From positions 51,229-115,228 of the forward strand of contig DXZS01000011.1 in the NCBI GenBank assembly GCA_019419505.1: DNA of 64,000 bases, written 5' to 3'. The stretch comes from Collinsella sp. GTDB lineage: Bacteria; Actinomycetota; Coriobacteriia; Coriobacteriales; Coriobacteriaceae. The stretch's first letter is position 1. Each line of letters starts with the position of its first letter. The position numbers were made by a program, and so were the translations under genes. The notes under the pieces were generated by a model. It saw only the letters and a program-made list of their open reading frames with translations, did no database searches and had not been told where the DNA came from. Below are positions 1 to 7,473 of the stretch, in pieces.

Positions 1-1
1 G

Positions 2-529
2 GCCATTCACGAAAAGCGGATCTACAAAGACTATATCGGCGTGGACGCAAGTGCCGTCGACCTCATTCGTCCTGCCATGTATGGCGCTTACCACCACGTT
101 ACAGTGATGGGCCAGCCGGGTGGCCCCGACAAGTCCGCAGCTCCCGTCACGAACACGTACGATATCACGGGCAACCTGTGCGAAAACAACGACAAGTTCG
201 CCATCGACCGCGAGCTGCCGCATATCGACATGGGTGACCTGCTTGTAATCCACGATACCGGTGCGCATGGCTACTCCATGGGCTACAACTACAACGGACG
301 TCTGCGCTCCGCCGAGGTCCTGCTGCGCCCCGATGGCGCGGCCGACCTCATCCGCCGCGCCGAGCGCCCGGGCGATTACTTTTCCACGCTCGACGTGCTG
401 CCGTGCGGCCGAGAGCTGCTGGCCAAGTCGCGCGCCGAAAGCGCCCACCGTCGCGCCCAAGACGAGCGCCTGGCAGTCGCAGCTCAATGGAACAAACGCA
501 TCCAGATCGCGGAGGCGAAGGAGAAGAAC
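2..529 (+). CDS. lysA: Diaminopimelate decarboxylase, C-terminal part, fused in frame to DapA
   Basis: The 5' end lies outside the window. The visible part reads like the C-terminal beta domain of LysA, the PLP enzyme that makes L-lysine from meso-DAP: SGAHGYS-like motif (here TGAHGYSMGYNYNGRLR), then a strand ending near DYFSTLDVLP where LysA proteins normally stop. No stop codon follows. The frame continues through about 44 charged, helix-like residues directly into DapA. The segment end given here is the base before the DapA ATG. This is either a LysA-linker-DapA fusion or a LysA that lost its stop. Family identity is confident; the fused product is inference. Confidence 0.8.
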
Positions 530-1420
530 ATGGACATCCGCAATCTCGAGGGCTCAATCGTCGCCCTGGTTACGCCGTTTAAAAAGGACGGCAGTGTCGA
601 CTTTGACGCGCTCGAGCGCCTTATCGATTTCCACTTGCAAAATGGCACCGACGCCATTCTCACCCTGGGCACCACCGGCGAGAGCGCCACGATGACCGAT
701 GACGAGGACAACTCCGTCGTCGCCGCCGTGGTCAAGCATGTTGCAGGACGCGTCCCCGTCATCGCCGGCTCAGGCTCCAACTCCACGCAGACCATGCTCA
801 CCAAGTCGCTTACTTACCAGGGCTTGGGAGCCGACGGCCTGCTGCTCATTACCCCCTACTACAACAAGTCCAACGAAGAGGGTATCTATCAGCACTTTAA
901 GACCGTCGCCGATGCCGTTGACATCCCCTGCATCCTGTACAACATCCCCGGCCGCTGCGGCTGCGGTATCAGCGAGCGCAACGTAGAGCGCCTAGCCGCG
1001 CACCCCAACATCATGGGCATCAAGGAGGCCTCGGGCAACGTCGCCTACGCGGCCAAGATCGCCCACCTGCTGTCCGACGATTTCCGCATGTACTCGGGCG
1101 AGGATGCACTCACAGTGCCGCTCATGAGCCTGGGCGCTTCGGGCACCATCAGCGTGTGGGCCGACGTGCAGCCGCAGCTTGTACACGACATGTGCCGCGC
1201 TTATCTGGACGGCGACGTAGCGCGCGCCCGCGATATCCAGATTGCCGGCCAGCCGCTCATCAACGCCCTCTTTAGCGAGGTCAACCCCATCCCCGTCAAG
1301 GAAGCGCTCGCCCAGATGGGCATGATCGAGGCAAACTACCGTATGCCGCTGTGCCCCATGGCAGACGACACGCGAGCCGCACTTACCGATGCTCTGAAGG
1401 GAGCTGGTCTACTTGATTAA
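530..1420 (+). CDS. dapA: 4-hydroxy-tetrahydrodipicolinate synthase
   Basis: Condenses pyruvate with aspartate semialdehyde, the first committed step of the DAP/lysine pathway. From this ATG the protein is 296 residues, the normal DapA length. Family motifs are visible: GSIVALVTPF at the start, LGTTGESAT (pyruvate binding), YYNKSNEEG, YNIPGRCG and the Schiff-base region MGIKEASG. AAGGAG at 518-523 lies 6 nt before ATG, so DapA can be translated alone although the upstream lysA frame is open into it. The stop overlaps the dapB start by 8 nt, suggesting translational coupling. Confidence 0.93.
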   Translation: MDIRNLEGSIVALVTPFKKDGSVDFDALERLIDFHLQNGTDAILTLGTTGESATMTDDEDNSVVAAVVKHVAGRVPVIAGSGSNSTQTMLTKSLTYQGLGADGLLLITPYYNKSNEEGIYQHFKTVADAVDIPCILYNIPGRCGCGISERNVERLAAHPNIMGIKEASGNVAYAAKIAHLLSDDFRMYSGEDALTVPLMSLGASGTISVWADVQPQLVHDMCRAYLDGDVARARDIQIAGQPLINALFSEVNPIPVKEALAQMGMIEANYRMPLCPMADDTRAALTDALKGAGLLD

Positions 1421-2153
1421 GACCGTCATTATGGGAACGGGCCGCATGGGCTCGCTCATCCGCACTACCGCCGAAGGCATTGTCGACGCCGCCGGGCAGC
1501 CCGTTTTTGATATCGTGGCCCAGATTGGCTTCGATTTGAGCGAGCTCGAGAACGCACCGGCTGCCGACGTCATCATCGACTTCTCGAACGTCGCGACCTT
1601 CGACGCCGTCGTCGCCTATGTCGAGCGCACGGGCGCGGCGTTGGTCTCAGGCACCACAGGCTACACCCCCGAGCAGATGGACCGCCTGCGTGAGCTGGGC
1701 CAGAACACCCGCGTTATGCACTCGGGCAATTACTCCATCGGTATCGCAGCCCTGCGCCATCTGGTAGCGCAGGCTACACGCGAGCTGCCCGGCTTTGACT
1801 GCGAAATCGTCGAGACGCACCACAACCAAAAGGTCGACGCCCCCAGCGGCACTGCCAAGCTACTGCTCGACGCCGTCGTCGAAGCCGAGCCCGAGGCAGG
1901 CTACCACCCCGTCTATGGCCGCGAGGGCATGTGCGGAGCACGCGATCCCAAGGAAATCGGTATGCACTCGCTGCGCGGCGGCACCGTCGCCGGCGTGCAC
2001 AAGGTGAGCTTCTTTGGCCAGGACGAGGAGGTCACGCTCACCCACCGCGCCACGAGCCGTCAGATCTTTGTCAACGGCGCCTTGGCAGCCGCGCAGAAGC
2101 TCGTCACCCGCGAACCCGGCTTCTATACGTTCGACAAGGTCATGTTTGCCTAA
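1413..2153 (+). CDS. dapB: 4-hydroxy-tetrahydrodipicolinate reductase
   Basis: NAD(P)H-dependent reductase, second step of the DAP pathway, 246 residues. N-terminal nucleotide-binding motif GTGRMGSLI is present. The catalytic region ETHHNQKVDAPSGTA carries the conserved His-His and Lys. TTG is chosen as start because AAGGGAG at 1397-1403 is well placed and the Rossmann motif begins at once. The gene overlaps dapA by 8 nt. Confidence 0.93.
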   Translation: MIKTVIMGTGRMGSLIRTTAEGIVDAAGQPVFDIVAQIGFDLSELENAPAADVIIDFSNVATFDAVVAYVERTGAALVSGTTGYTPEQMDRLRELGQNTRVMHSGNYSIGIAALRHLVAQATRELPGFDCEIVETHHNQKVDAPSGTAKLLLDAVVEAEPEAGYHPVYGREGMCGARDPKEIGMHSLRGGTVAGVHKVSFFGQDEEVTLTHRATSRQIFVNGALAAAQKLVTREPGFYTFDKVMFA

Positions 2154-2192
2154 CCAGGTATCAACCGGATCCACCCAAAGGAGAGACATCAA

Positions 2193-2912
2193 ATGAGCAA
2201 CGCAGCCGAGATGGATGCCCAGGAGATTATCAACTACATCGCCACCGCGCCCAAAAAGACGCCTGTCAAGCTGTACGTGCGCGAGAAACCCGGCATGAAG
2301 GTTGCCTGGGGCAACGCACATGTCTACGGCGGCCGTCGCGGCAAGACCGTCTTTGGCGACTGGGACGAGCTCAAAGCCATCCTTGACGCCAATGCCGATT
2401 CCATCGATTACTACGATGTGGAGAACGACTGCCGCAACTCCGCCGTGCCCATGCTCGACCTCAAGGGCATCAACGCCCGCATCGAGCCGGGCGCGATTAT
2501 CCGTGACCGCGTCGAGATCGGCGACCGCGCCGTCATCATGATGGGTGCCATCATCAACATCGGCTCCGTCATTGGCGAAGGCTCCATGATCGACATGGGC
2601 GCCGTGCTGGGCGGCCGCGCCACCGTGGGCAAGAACTGCCACATCGGCGCCGGCACCGTGCTGGCAGGCGTTGTGGAGCCCGCCAGCGCCACGCCCGTCA
2701 TCATCGAGGACGATGTCATGATTGGCGCCAACGCCGTGGTCCTGGAGGGCGTGCACGTAGGCAAGGACGCTGTCGTTGCCGCCGGCGCCGTGTGCGTCGA
2801 GGACGTCCCCGCCGGCGCCGTCGTGGCCGGTGTCCCCGCCCGCGTCATCAAGATGCGCGACGAGAAGACCGACAGCAAGACCGGCCTGGAAGAGGGTCTG
2901 CGCCAGCTTTAA
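2193..2912 (+). CDS. dapH: Tetrahydrodipicolinate N-acetyltransferase
   Basis: A 239-residue left-handed beta-helix acyltransferase. The N-terminal ~90 residues form the DapH-type domain. Hexapeptide repeats follow (IEPGAIIRDRVEIGD, IGAGTVLAG, IGANAVVLEG), ending in the typical GVPARVIK. DapH uses acetyl-CoA, so this genome probably uses the acetylated branch of DAP synthesis, unlike the succinylase branch of proteobacteria. AAAGGAGAG precedes ATG. It is the last gene of the lysA-dapA-dapB-dapH run, which a palindrome closes at 2915-2942. Confidence 0.9.
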   Translation: MSNAAEMDAQEIINYIATAPKKTPVKLYVREKPGMKVAWGNAHVYGGRRGKTVFGDWDELKAILDANADSIDYYDVENDCRNSAVPMLDLKGINARIEPGAIIRDRVEIGDRAVIMMGAIINIGSVIGEGSMIDMGAVLGGRATVGKNCHIGAGTVLAGVVEPASATPVIIEDDVMIGANAVVLEGVHVGKDAVVAAGAVCVEDVPAGAVVAGVPARVIKMRDEKTDSKTGLEEGLRQL

Positions 2913-2914
2913 TA

Positions 2915-3053
2915 GTTACGGCGTTTTACCAAACGCCGTAACGACCCGACGCTGCAAACGCCCCTAGGCGGCAATCTGACGTTCAATCGTCGGGCATGAC
3001 CAGAAGGTCAATGCCCTCCTCTTTCGCGTCACCTTGCTCGCCTAGGGGCGTTT
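2915..3053 (-). repeat. Structured ~140-nt repeat, copy A
   Basis: Read on the minus strand. P1 is 15 bp (3039-3053 with 2956-2970, core CGCCTAGGGGCG). P2 is TGACG/CGTCA. Then come GAAAGAGGAG, hairpin P3 (GGGCAT...ATGCCC) and CGACGATTGAACG. A 13-nt linker GCAGCGTCGGGTC leads to a 28-nt perfect palindrome (2915-2942) with loop TTTGGTAAAA. Copy B at 13401-13541 has the same order, loops and linker but different stem sequences that still pair. Both copies lie between convergent genes. It could be an ncRNA or a DNA-level repeat; no matching family is recognised. Confidence 0.75.
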
Positions 3054-3102
3054 TCGCTGACGTATGCTCAACCTACGGCGCAATGTCGGCAACCAAGCCG
3101 AA

Positions 3103-3140
3103 AACAAAAAAGGCCGAAGCACCATCGGAGCTTCGGCCTT
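3103..3140 (-). terminator. Terminator of the toxin-antitoxin operon
   Basis: AAGGCCGAAGC (3110-3120) pairs with GCTTCGGCCTT (3130-3140). On the minus strand the stem is followed by a T run, just after the toxin stop codon. Confidence 0.75.
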
Positions 3141-3142
3141 CA

Positions 3143-3487
3143 TCATCTCAGGGTTCCGTCGTATTCAACCATGGCGGGTCGCTTTGACAGGCGCCCTGCG
3201 GCCGTCTTATAGACCTCGGAACGGTCGCGCCGCCCTATTGCCACGATCTCGGCAATCTCAACCGTTCCGTCCTCCCGGATTCGAAAAACCATTCGAAGTC
3301 CTGCATTCCGCCATTTGATCTTTTTGCAGCCGGCAAGCTCGCCATGGAGCGGCGTTCCGATTTCATCAGCGCGCGTCTTTAATTTCGCGACTGCAATACG
3401 GACGAGTCTTCGCTGAGATCCATCAAGTTTTTGATATTCCTTCTCAACGTCTCGATTCAAAAAGCCGACGACAAAATGCCCACTCAT
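3143..3487 (-). CDS. RelE/ParE-family toxin
   Basis: A 114-residue basic protein with the RelE/ParE (plasmid-stabilisation) fold signature: N-terminal helices (NRDVEKEYQKLDGSQRR), then GTPLHGELAGCKKIKWRNAGLRMVFRI and EIVAIGRRDRSEVY. Such toxins are mRNA interferases or gyrase poisons neutralised by the partner antitoxin. The target cannot be told from sequence. Its start overlaps the end of the upstream antitoxin gene by 4 nt, the usual two-gene layout. Confidence 0.75.
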   Translation of the reverse strand: MSGHFVVGFLNRDVEKEYQKLDGSQRRLVRIAVAKLKTRADEIGTPLHGELAGCKKIKWRNAGLRMVFRIREDGTVEIAEIVAIGRRDRSEVYKTAAGRLSKRPAMVEYDGTLR

Positions 3488-3834
3488 TCGAAAAGATCCT
3501 CATCGGGGATCGCGTCCGGATCCATCGACTCAAACTCCGCGAGCTCCTCGGTAGTTAGGGCGTCCTCAAACGGAACAAATTCATGCGGGCCATGCTTGAC
3601 TCGACCCGCAGCGATGCGATTTATCTCAAGTTCGTGCAGATACTGCAGTGCGCCGTACATTTCCTCATAGGCGGCATAGTCGATAATCACGGTATCAATA
3701 TCGTTATGATCGGCAATGAACTGTGGTGCGCGTTTTGCGCGTTTACGAATGGCAGATAAAGACTTGCTTGCTTCGGTAGCCGAAACAACCTGGTCTTTTG
3801 TAAACACCGGTTTTTCCAGAACAAGCGGGGACAT
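3484..3834 (-). CDS. Antitoxin of the RelE/ParE pair
   Basis: A 116-residue acidic protein beginning MSPLVLEKPVFTKDQVVSA. The ATG at 3834 is chosen because GGAGG sits 6 nt upstream; a longer frame starts inside the promoter palindrome. The middle (SATEASKSLSAIRKRAK...HNDIDTVIIDYAAYEEM) resembles Phd/YefM-type N-terminal DNA-binding antitoxins. The acidic tail (EELAEFESMDPDAIPDED) would be the toxin-binding part. It is the first gene of the operon, and a long palindrome upstream is the probable autorepression site. Confidence 0.65.
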   Translation of the reverse strand: MSPLVLEKPVFTKDQVVSATEASKSLSAIRKRAKRAPQFIADHNDIDTVIIDYAAYEEMYGALQYLHELEINRIAAGRVKHGPHEFVPFEDALTTEELAEFESMDPDAIPDEDLFE

Positions 3835-3853
3835 TTTGACCTCCAAAAAATAA

Positions 3854-3895
3854 TCTGGATTATATTTCAAAGTATACTTCAAAATATAATCCAGA
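3854..3895 (-). promoter_or_regulatory. Palindromic operator upstream of the toxin-antitoxin operon
   Basis: AT-rich inverted repeat: TCTGGATTATATTT (3854-3867) against AAATATAATCCAGA (3882-3895), with a second palindrome AAGTATACTT in the centre. It lies 20 nt before the antitoxin ATG. Position and symmetry fit autoregulation by the antitoxin complex; binding is inferred. Confidence 0.6.
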
Positions 3896-3917
3896 CTTTT
3901 ATTCGAAAGAAAAAGCC

Positions 3918-4922
3918 CTATCGATTCTCGATACTACCGATGTTTTTGAGCTCGATGGAGATGAGGCCGTTGGGCTCGTTGACGAACTCGATGTACTCGG
4001 AATTCGAACCCATCTCGGCCGGGAAGCTGATTTCGATACCCGTGTCGGTACGGATCTTGTGATTGCGCACGGCAGCGCGCTCGACCTGCTTGCGCTCCAC
4101 GGGAACGTGCTCGGGAACCTTCTCCTCGGTCAGTGCCGCGCGCACGCTTTCCTTGATGACCGGTTCGTCCTCAAAGACCTCATCGACGATATCCCAAGGC
4201 GGCAGCTCCTCGTCATCCTCAACCTTCTCGGCAACGGCAGCCTTAACCTTGGCGAGTGCCACGGCCGTATTGGCACCATGCTCCTCGGCGACTTCCTCGA
4301 CCACACGCGTCACGGTGTCGATGACCTCCTTGCCCGATACACCCGTGTCGCACTGCAGCAGGCCATCGGGGATAAGCATACGGTCCTCGCCGGCAATCTT
4401 GCGCTTCTTGTCCACGTAGCCGATCTCCATGGTGCTCGCGCGCACGATGGCATAGCTTGGCACCTTTTGCGAGGGGTTTGGCAGAATAGCATAGTGGCGC
4501 GCGATGTCATTGCGCACCTCCCCCTCCTCGCGGCCCACTTCGTGCATAAAAGCCTGCTTGGAGCCCAACAGCATCACGGCAAACCAGCGGGCATCCTCAT
4601 CGTCGTCAAAATCGGCCACGAGCACGTCGGTGGACTCGGCTTTCTCGGCTTTGGTGAGCTCGGAGGAGATAAACTCCGCAATCTGCTGCGACAGGTCCAC
4701 GAACTCGCGCTCGCCGAAGAAATAGCCCTTGAGCTCGCCGCCAAACGCAGAGTTCTCGGCAAACGTGGCACGTTTATTGTCGGCCGAGGTTCGTGCGCGG
4801 CGCAGATGCGTGGTCACGAAGTTGCGCACGGTACGGCTTTCGATATCGAGCTCGCGCTGGCTCATAACGTTAACGGCAGAGTCAAAGTCCAGGATATGCA
4901 GAATCGCGTGATTGATTTTCAT
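3918..4922 (-). CDS. Nucleoid-associated protein, NdpA-like
   Basis: A 334-residue protein of the 37-kDa nucleoid-associated (NdpA/YejK) family, recognised by the N-terminus MKINHAILHILDF, the middle GYFFGEREFVDLSQQ and the C-terminal EISFPAEMGSN. Family members bind the nucleoid; the exact role is poorly known. ATG at 4922 is preferred over 4931 because a GGA element is 7-8 nt upstream and directly abuts the other start. A charged acidic stretch follows residue 200. Confidence 0.75.
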   Translation of the reverse strand: MKINHAILHILDFDSAVNVMSQRELDIESRTVRNFVTTHLRRARTSADNKRATFAENSAFGGELKGYFFGEREFVDLSQQIAEFISSELTKAEKAESTDVLVADFDDDEDARWFAVMLLGSKQAFMHEVGREEGEVRNDIARHYAILPNPSQKVPSYAIVRASTMEIGYVDKKRKIAGEDRMLIPDGLLQCDTGVSGKEVIDTVTRVVEEVAEEHGANTAVALAKVKAAVAEKVEDDEELPPWDIVDEVFEDEPVIKESVRAALTEEKVPEHVPVERKQVERAAVRNHKIRTDTGIEISFPAEMGSNSEYIEFVNEPNGLISIELKNIGSIENR

Positions 4923-5001
4923 ATACGGCATTCCGTTCTAGATCGATTTCGGCACGAACCAGTATAGCGGTCGAGCCCGCCCCAAGCGCATCGAAGATTG
5001 C

Positions 5002-5030
5002 TGCATTGGGGCCAGGTTTCTCTGCACCAA
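5002..5030. repeat. Short dispersed repeat, copy 1
   Basis: 29-nt sequence beginning TGCATTGGGGCCAGGTT and ending CACCAA; 25 of 29 bases match a second copy at 6228-6256. The two copies flank the Mbeg1-like gene. Confidence 0.5.
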
Positions 5031-5033
5031 TGG

Positions 5034-6194
5034 TTAACGCAGGAGCTCGGACTGCCAGGCCTCGAGTTGTTCTGCCAGACTCTTACCGGCAGCGGACATG
5101 TCGATCTGAGGGCGTTTGGGCAGCAATGCACATCTAAGAATTGCCGCGATGGTCTGCGAAACAAAATGGCGCGTATCCTTGTCAAAGCCTTGGGCGGCCC
5201 GGAGCATCACAGGCAGGTTCTCGCGCATGTTCCCGGCGATATCCGCAAAACGTTCGGCGCCCGTAGCCTCAAACACGGAGAACAACGCATCTACAAAACG
5301 CTCGCGCTCGCCAGGTGACACTGCAAGCAGCATCTCGCGAATAGAGCCATCAACATATCGCGCGCCAGCAGACAGGCGTTCGCAATACACAAAATCGCAG
5401 CCGTCGACCACCCAGCTAAAGGGATTGTGTTGCAGCAGGCTAAACTCGGTGCTTTCGACGATAGCGTAGTCCTCTTGCGTCTCGAACATCATGCCGAAGA
5501 TCGAAGACTGGGGCAGGGTTTTATCAATACGACCAGAAAGGCTCGCAAAGGCGTCTCCGTTCAGAAACTCCTCGACAAAGCCAGGGCCATCGTGGGAGAA
5601 GACCAGCTCAATCCGGTTGCGAGCACCGCTTGAGCACATCGCTGCACCATACACAGCCAGATTTCCGCCCTTGGAATGGCCTCCGCACAAGAGCGGCCCG
5701 TCAATCGCATCCGCCGCCTCGTCCACATAACGCGCCGCGGATTCCTGGGCCGGCACAGGACACCGGAACGCCATGTTAAAGTCCTCTTTCCAGCCCACAA
5801 TCGTGCTGTCGGTCCCCCGGAAGGAAAGATAGCTAAACCCCGCCGGAAACCGGAACGCCATGGCTGCAAACTGCTCTGTCGCCACCACATCGCTCACGGC
5901 ACGATAGCCGCAAACGTGCACGCCACGGTAGCGAGGGCTTGCTGCCACGGCCTCCAATAAGGCCCTGCTCCCCTCTGGATCCCACAAGTCGTCAATCATG
6001 TCCCGGTAGCACTCGGCACGCAGCAGCTCGCGTACGTCTAGGCCCTGCCAGTTCGTCAGCTCTGCCATATCACCCGGCAAACGCAAATAGGACAACCACG
6101 CAAAGACCAGGCTATCCACCGCGCAGAACGGCCGCTCCTCAAACGGATCAAACGCCGTCTGGGCATAGGTCAAAAAATTAGGCGAATCCGACAT
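5034..6194 (-). CDS. Mbeg1-like (DUF2974) alpha/beta-hydrolase
   Basis: A 386-residue protein. The serine-hydrolase nucleophile elbow reads GGHSKGGNLAVYG, as in the Mbeg1-like/DUF2974 lipase-like family. It is preceded by FSYLSFRGTDSTIVGWKEDF, typical of that family. Substrate is unknown; no signal peptide is seen, so it is probably cytoplasmic. ATG at 6194 is chosen for the GGGAGGG Shine-Dalgarno 2-3 nt further upstream; a longer frame has none. Copies of a 29-nt repeat flank it on both sides. Confidence 0.75.
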   Translation of the reverse strand: MSDSPNFLTYAQTAFDPFEERPFCAVDSLVFAWLSYLRLPGDMAELTNWQGLDVRELLRAECYRDMIDDLWDPEGSRALLEAVAASPRYRGVHVCGYRAVSDVVATEQFAAMAFRFPAGFSYLSFRGTDSTIVGWKEDFNMAFRCPVPAQESAARYVDEAADAIDGPLLCGGHSKGGNLAVYGAAMCSSGARNRIELVFSHDGPGFVEEFLNGDAFASLSGRIDKTLPQSSIFGMMFETQEDYAIVESTEFSLLQHNPFSWVVDGCDFVYCERLSAGARYVDGSIREMLLAVSPGERERFVDALFSVFEATGAERFADIAGNMRENLPVMLRAAQGFDKDTRHFVSQTIAAILRCALLPKRPQIDMSAAGKSLAEQLEAWQSELLR

Positions 6195-6227
6195 GGCCCT
6201 CCCATCAACCATGGTGTATAGGGATGG

Positions 6228-6256
6228 TGCATTGGGGTCAGGTTACTTTGTACCAA
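6228..6256. repeat. Short dispersed repeat, copy 2
   Basis: Second copy of the 29-nt repeat seen at 5002-5030, beginning TGCATTGGGGTCAGGTT. It abuts the ldh terminator. Confidence 0.5.
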
Positions 6257-6291
6257 AAAGGCGCCCGAGCCGTGTAGACCCGGACGCCTTC
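6255..6291 (-). terminator. Terminator of ldh
   Basis: On the minus strand AAGGCGTCCGGG pairs imperfectly with CTCGGGCGCCTT and is followed by a T run. It lies 30 nt after the ldh stop. Confidence 0.7.
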
Positions 6292-6321
6292 ATTGTAGCT
6301 TTTCGCTCTAGCGAGCTTGAT

Positions 6322-7272
6322 TTAGCAGGAAAAATCGACGCTGTCGATGATGTCCTTGAGAGCCTTGGCGGAGACGGTGAGCTCATGCTGCTCGTCATCG
6401 TTCAGCGGCACGGGGACGCGGCAGACAACGCCGTCGCGGCCAACGACGGTCGGCATGGAGATGGCAAGATCGGACAGACCATACTCGCCCACCATGAGCG
6501 AGGAGACAGGCAGAACGGTCTGCTCATCGCGCATGACGGCGGTGCAGATGCGCTTGACGGCCATGGCGACGCCATAGTAGGTGGCGTGCTTCTTCTCGAT
6601 GATGGTGTAGGCGGAGTTCTTGACGTCCTCGGCGATGCGCTTCTCGGCAGCCTCATGCTCCAGGTGGCCGTGAAGCTCACAGAAGGTGTTCAGCGGAACG
6701 CCGGCAACCTGAGCGCTGGACCAAGCGACAAACTCGGAGTCGCCGTGCTCGCCCATGACATAGGCCTGGACATCGCGCGGGTCAACCTCGACGTGGGCAC
6801 CAAGCATCTGCTGCAGGCGGCCGGTGTCGAGCACGGTGCCGGAACCGATGACGTGGCCCTCGGGCAGGCCGGACATCTTGATGGCGGCGTAGGTCAGAAC
6901 ATCAACCGGGTTGGAGACGATGAGCAGAATGCCGTCGAAGCCGGACTTCTTAATCTCGGGAATAATGGACTTAAAGATGCTGACGTTCTTGTTGACCAGG
7001 TCCAGGCGGGTCTCACCGGGCTTCTGGGCAGCGCCAGCAGTGACGACGATCATGGCGGCGTCGGCGACATCGGAATAATCGCCGGCGTAGATCTTCATCG
7101 GCTCGGCAAACGTCATGCCGTGCGCGATATCCAGGGCCTCACCCTCGGCACGATTTTTGTCCACGTCGATGAGGACCATCTCGGAGAACAGACCACTCTG
7201 CATCAGCGCGAACGCCGAAGACGAACCGACGAAACCGCAGCCGACGATAGCGACCTTCTTCTCGTTAACCAT
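6322..7272 (-). CDS. ldh: L-lactate dehydrogenase
   Basis: Reduces pyruvate to L-lactate with NADH, regenerating NAD in fermentation. 316 residues, normal length. Motifs: VAIVGCGFVGSSSA (NAD site), IVVTAGAAQKPGETR, SNPVDVLTY, GSGTVLDTGR and the catalytic-His motif GEHGDSE. ATG at 7272 is chosen for the GGGAG 8 nt upstream and because the Rossmann motif follows at once. It stands alone, with a hairpin in its leader and a terminator behind. Confidence 0.93.
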   Translation of the reverse strand: MVNEKKVAIVGCGFVGSSSAFALMQSGLFSEMVLIDVDKNRAEGEALDIAHGMTFAEPMKIYAGDYSDVADAAMIVVTAGAAQKPGETRLDLVNKNVSIFKSIIPEIKKSGFDGILLIVSNPVDVLTYAAIKMSGLPEGHVIGSGTVLDTGRLQQMLGAHVEVDPRDVQAYVMGEHGDSEFVAWSSAQVAGVPLNTFCELHGHLEHEAAEKRIAEDVKNSAYTIIEKKHATYYGVAMAVKRICTAVMRDEQTVLPVSSLMVGEYGLSDLAISMPTVVGRDGVVCRVPVPLNDDEQHELTVSAKALKDIIDSVDFSC

Positions 7273-7297
7273 TAGAAACTCCCATCTCTCTCCACAA

Positions 7298-7330
7298 ACA
7301 AGCCGCCCGGGAACGACCCGAGCGGCTTGT
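7298..7330 (-). other. Hairpin in the ldh leader
   Basis: ACAAGCCGCCCGGG (7298-7311) pairs with CCCGAGCGGCTTGT (7317-7330) 26 nt before the ldh ATG. It could be a leader attenuator or an upstream terminator; no clear T run. Confidence 0.5.
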
Positions 7331-7473
7331 CGTAATCCCAATACATCCAATCGGGACTTTGATTATGCTCCTATTCGCAGCCAAAAATCGACCGTTTACC
7401 GAAATTGTTTGCAGAATTCGTAAAATAACTGTACGAAATCGGTTTCGAGCTATTGACGAGCCGAGATAGCTTT

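Noticed and set aside
6193..7275. Long plus-strand open frame opposite ldh
   Set aside because: It mirrors ldh on the other strand. High-GC codon bias opens antisense frames; no family motif or ribosome site.
7370..7450. Rex operator upstream of ldh
   Set aside because: TTGTTTGCAGAATTCG and nearby bases do not fit the Rex consensus well enough.
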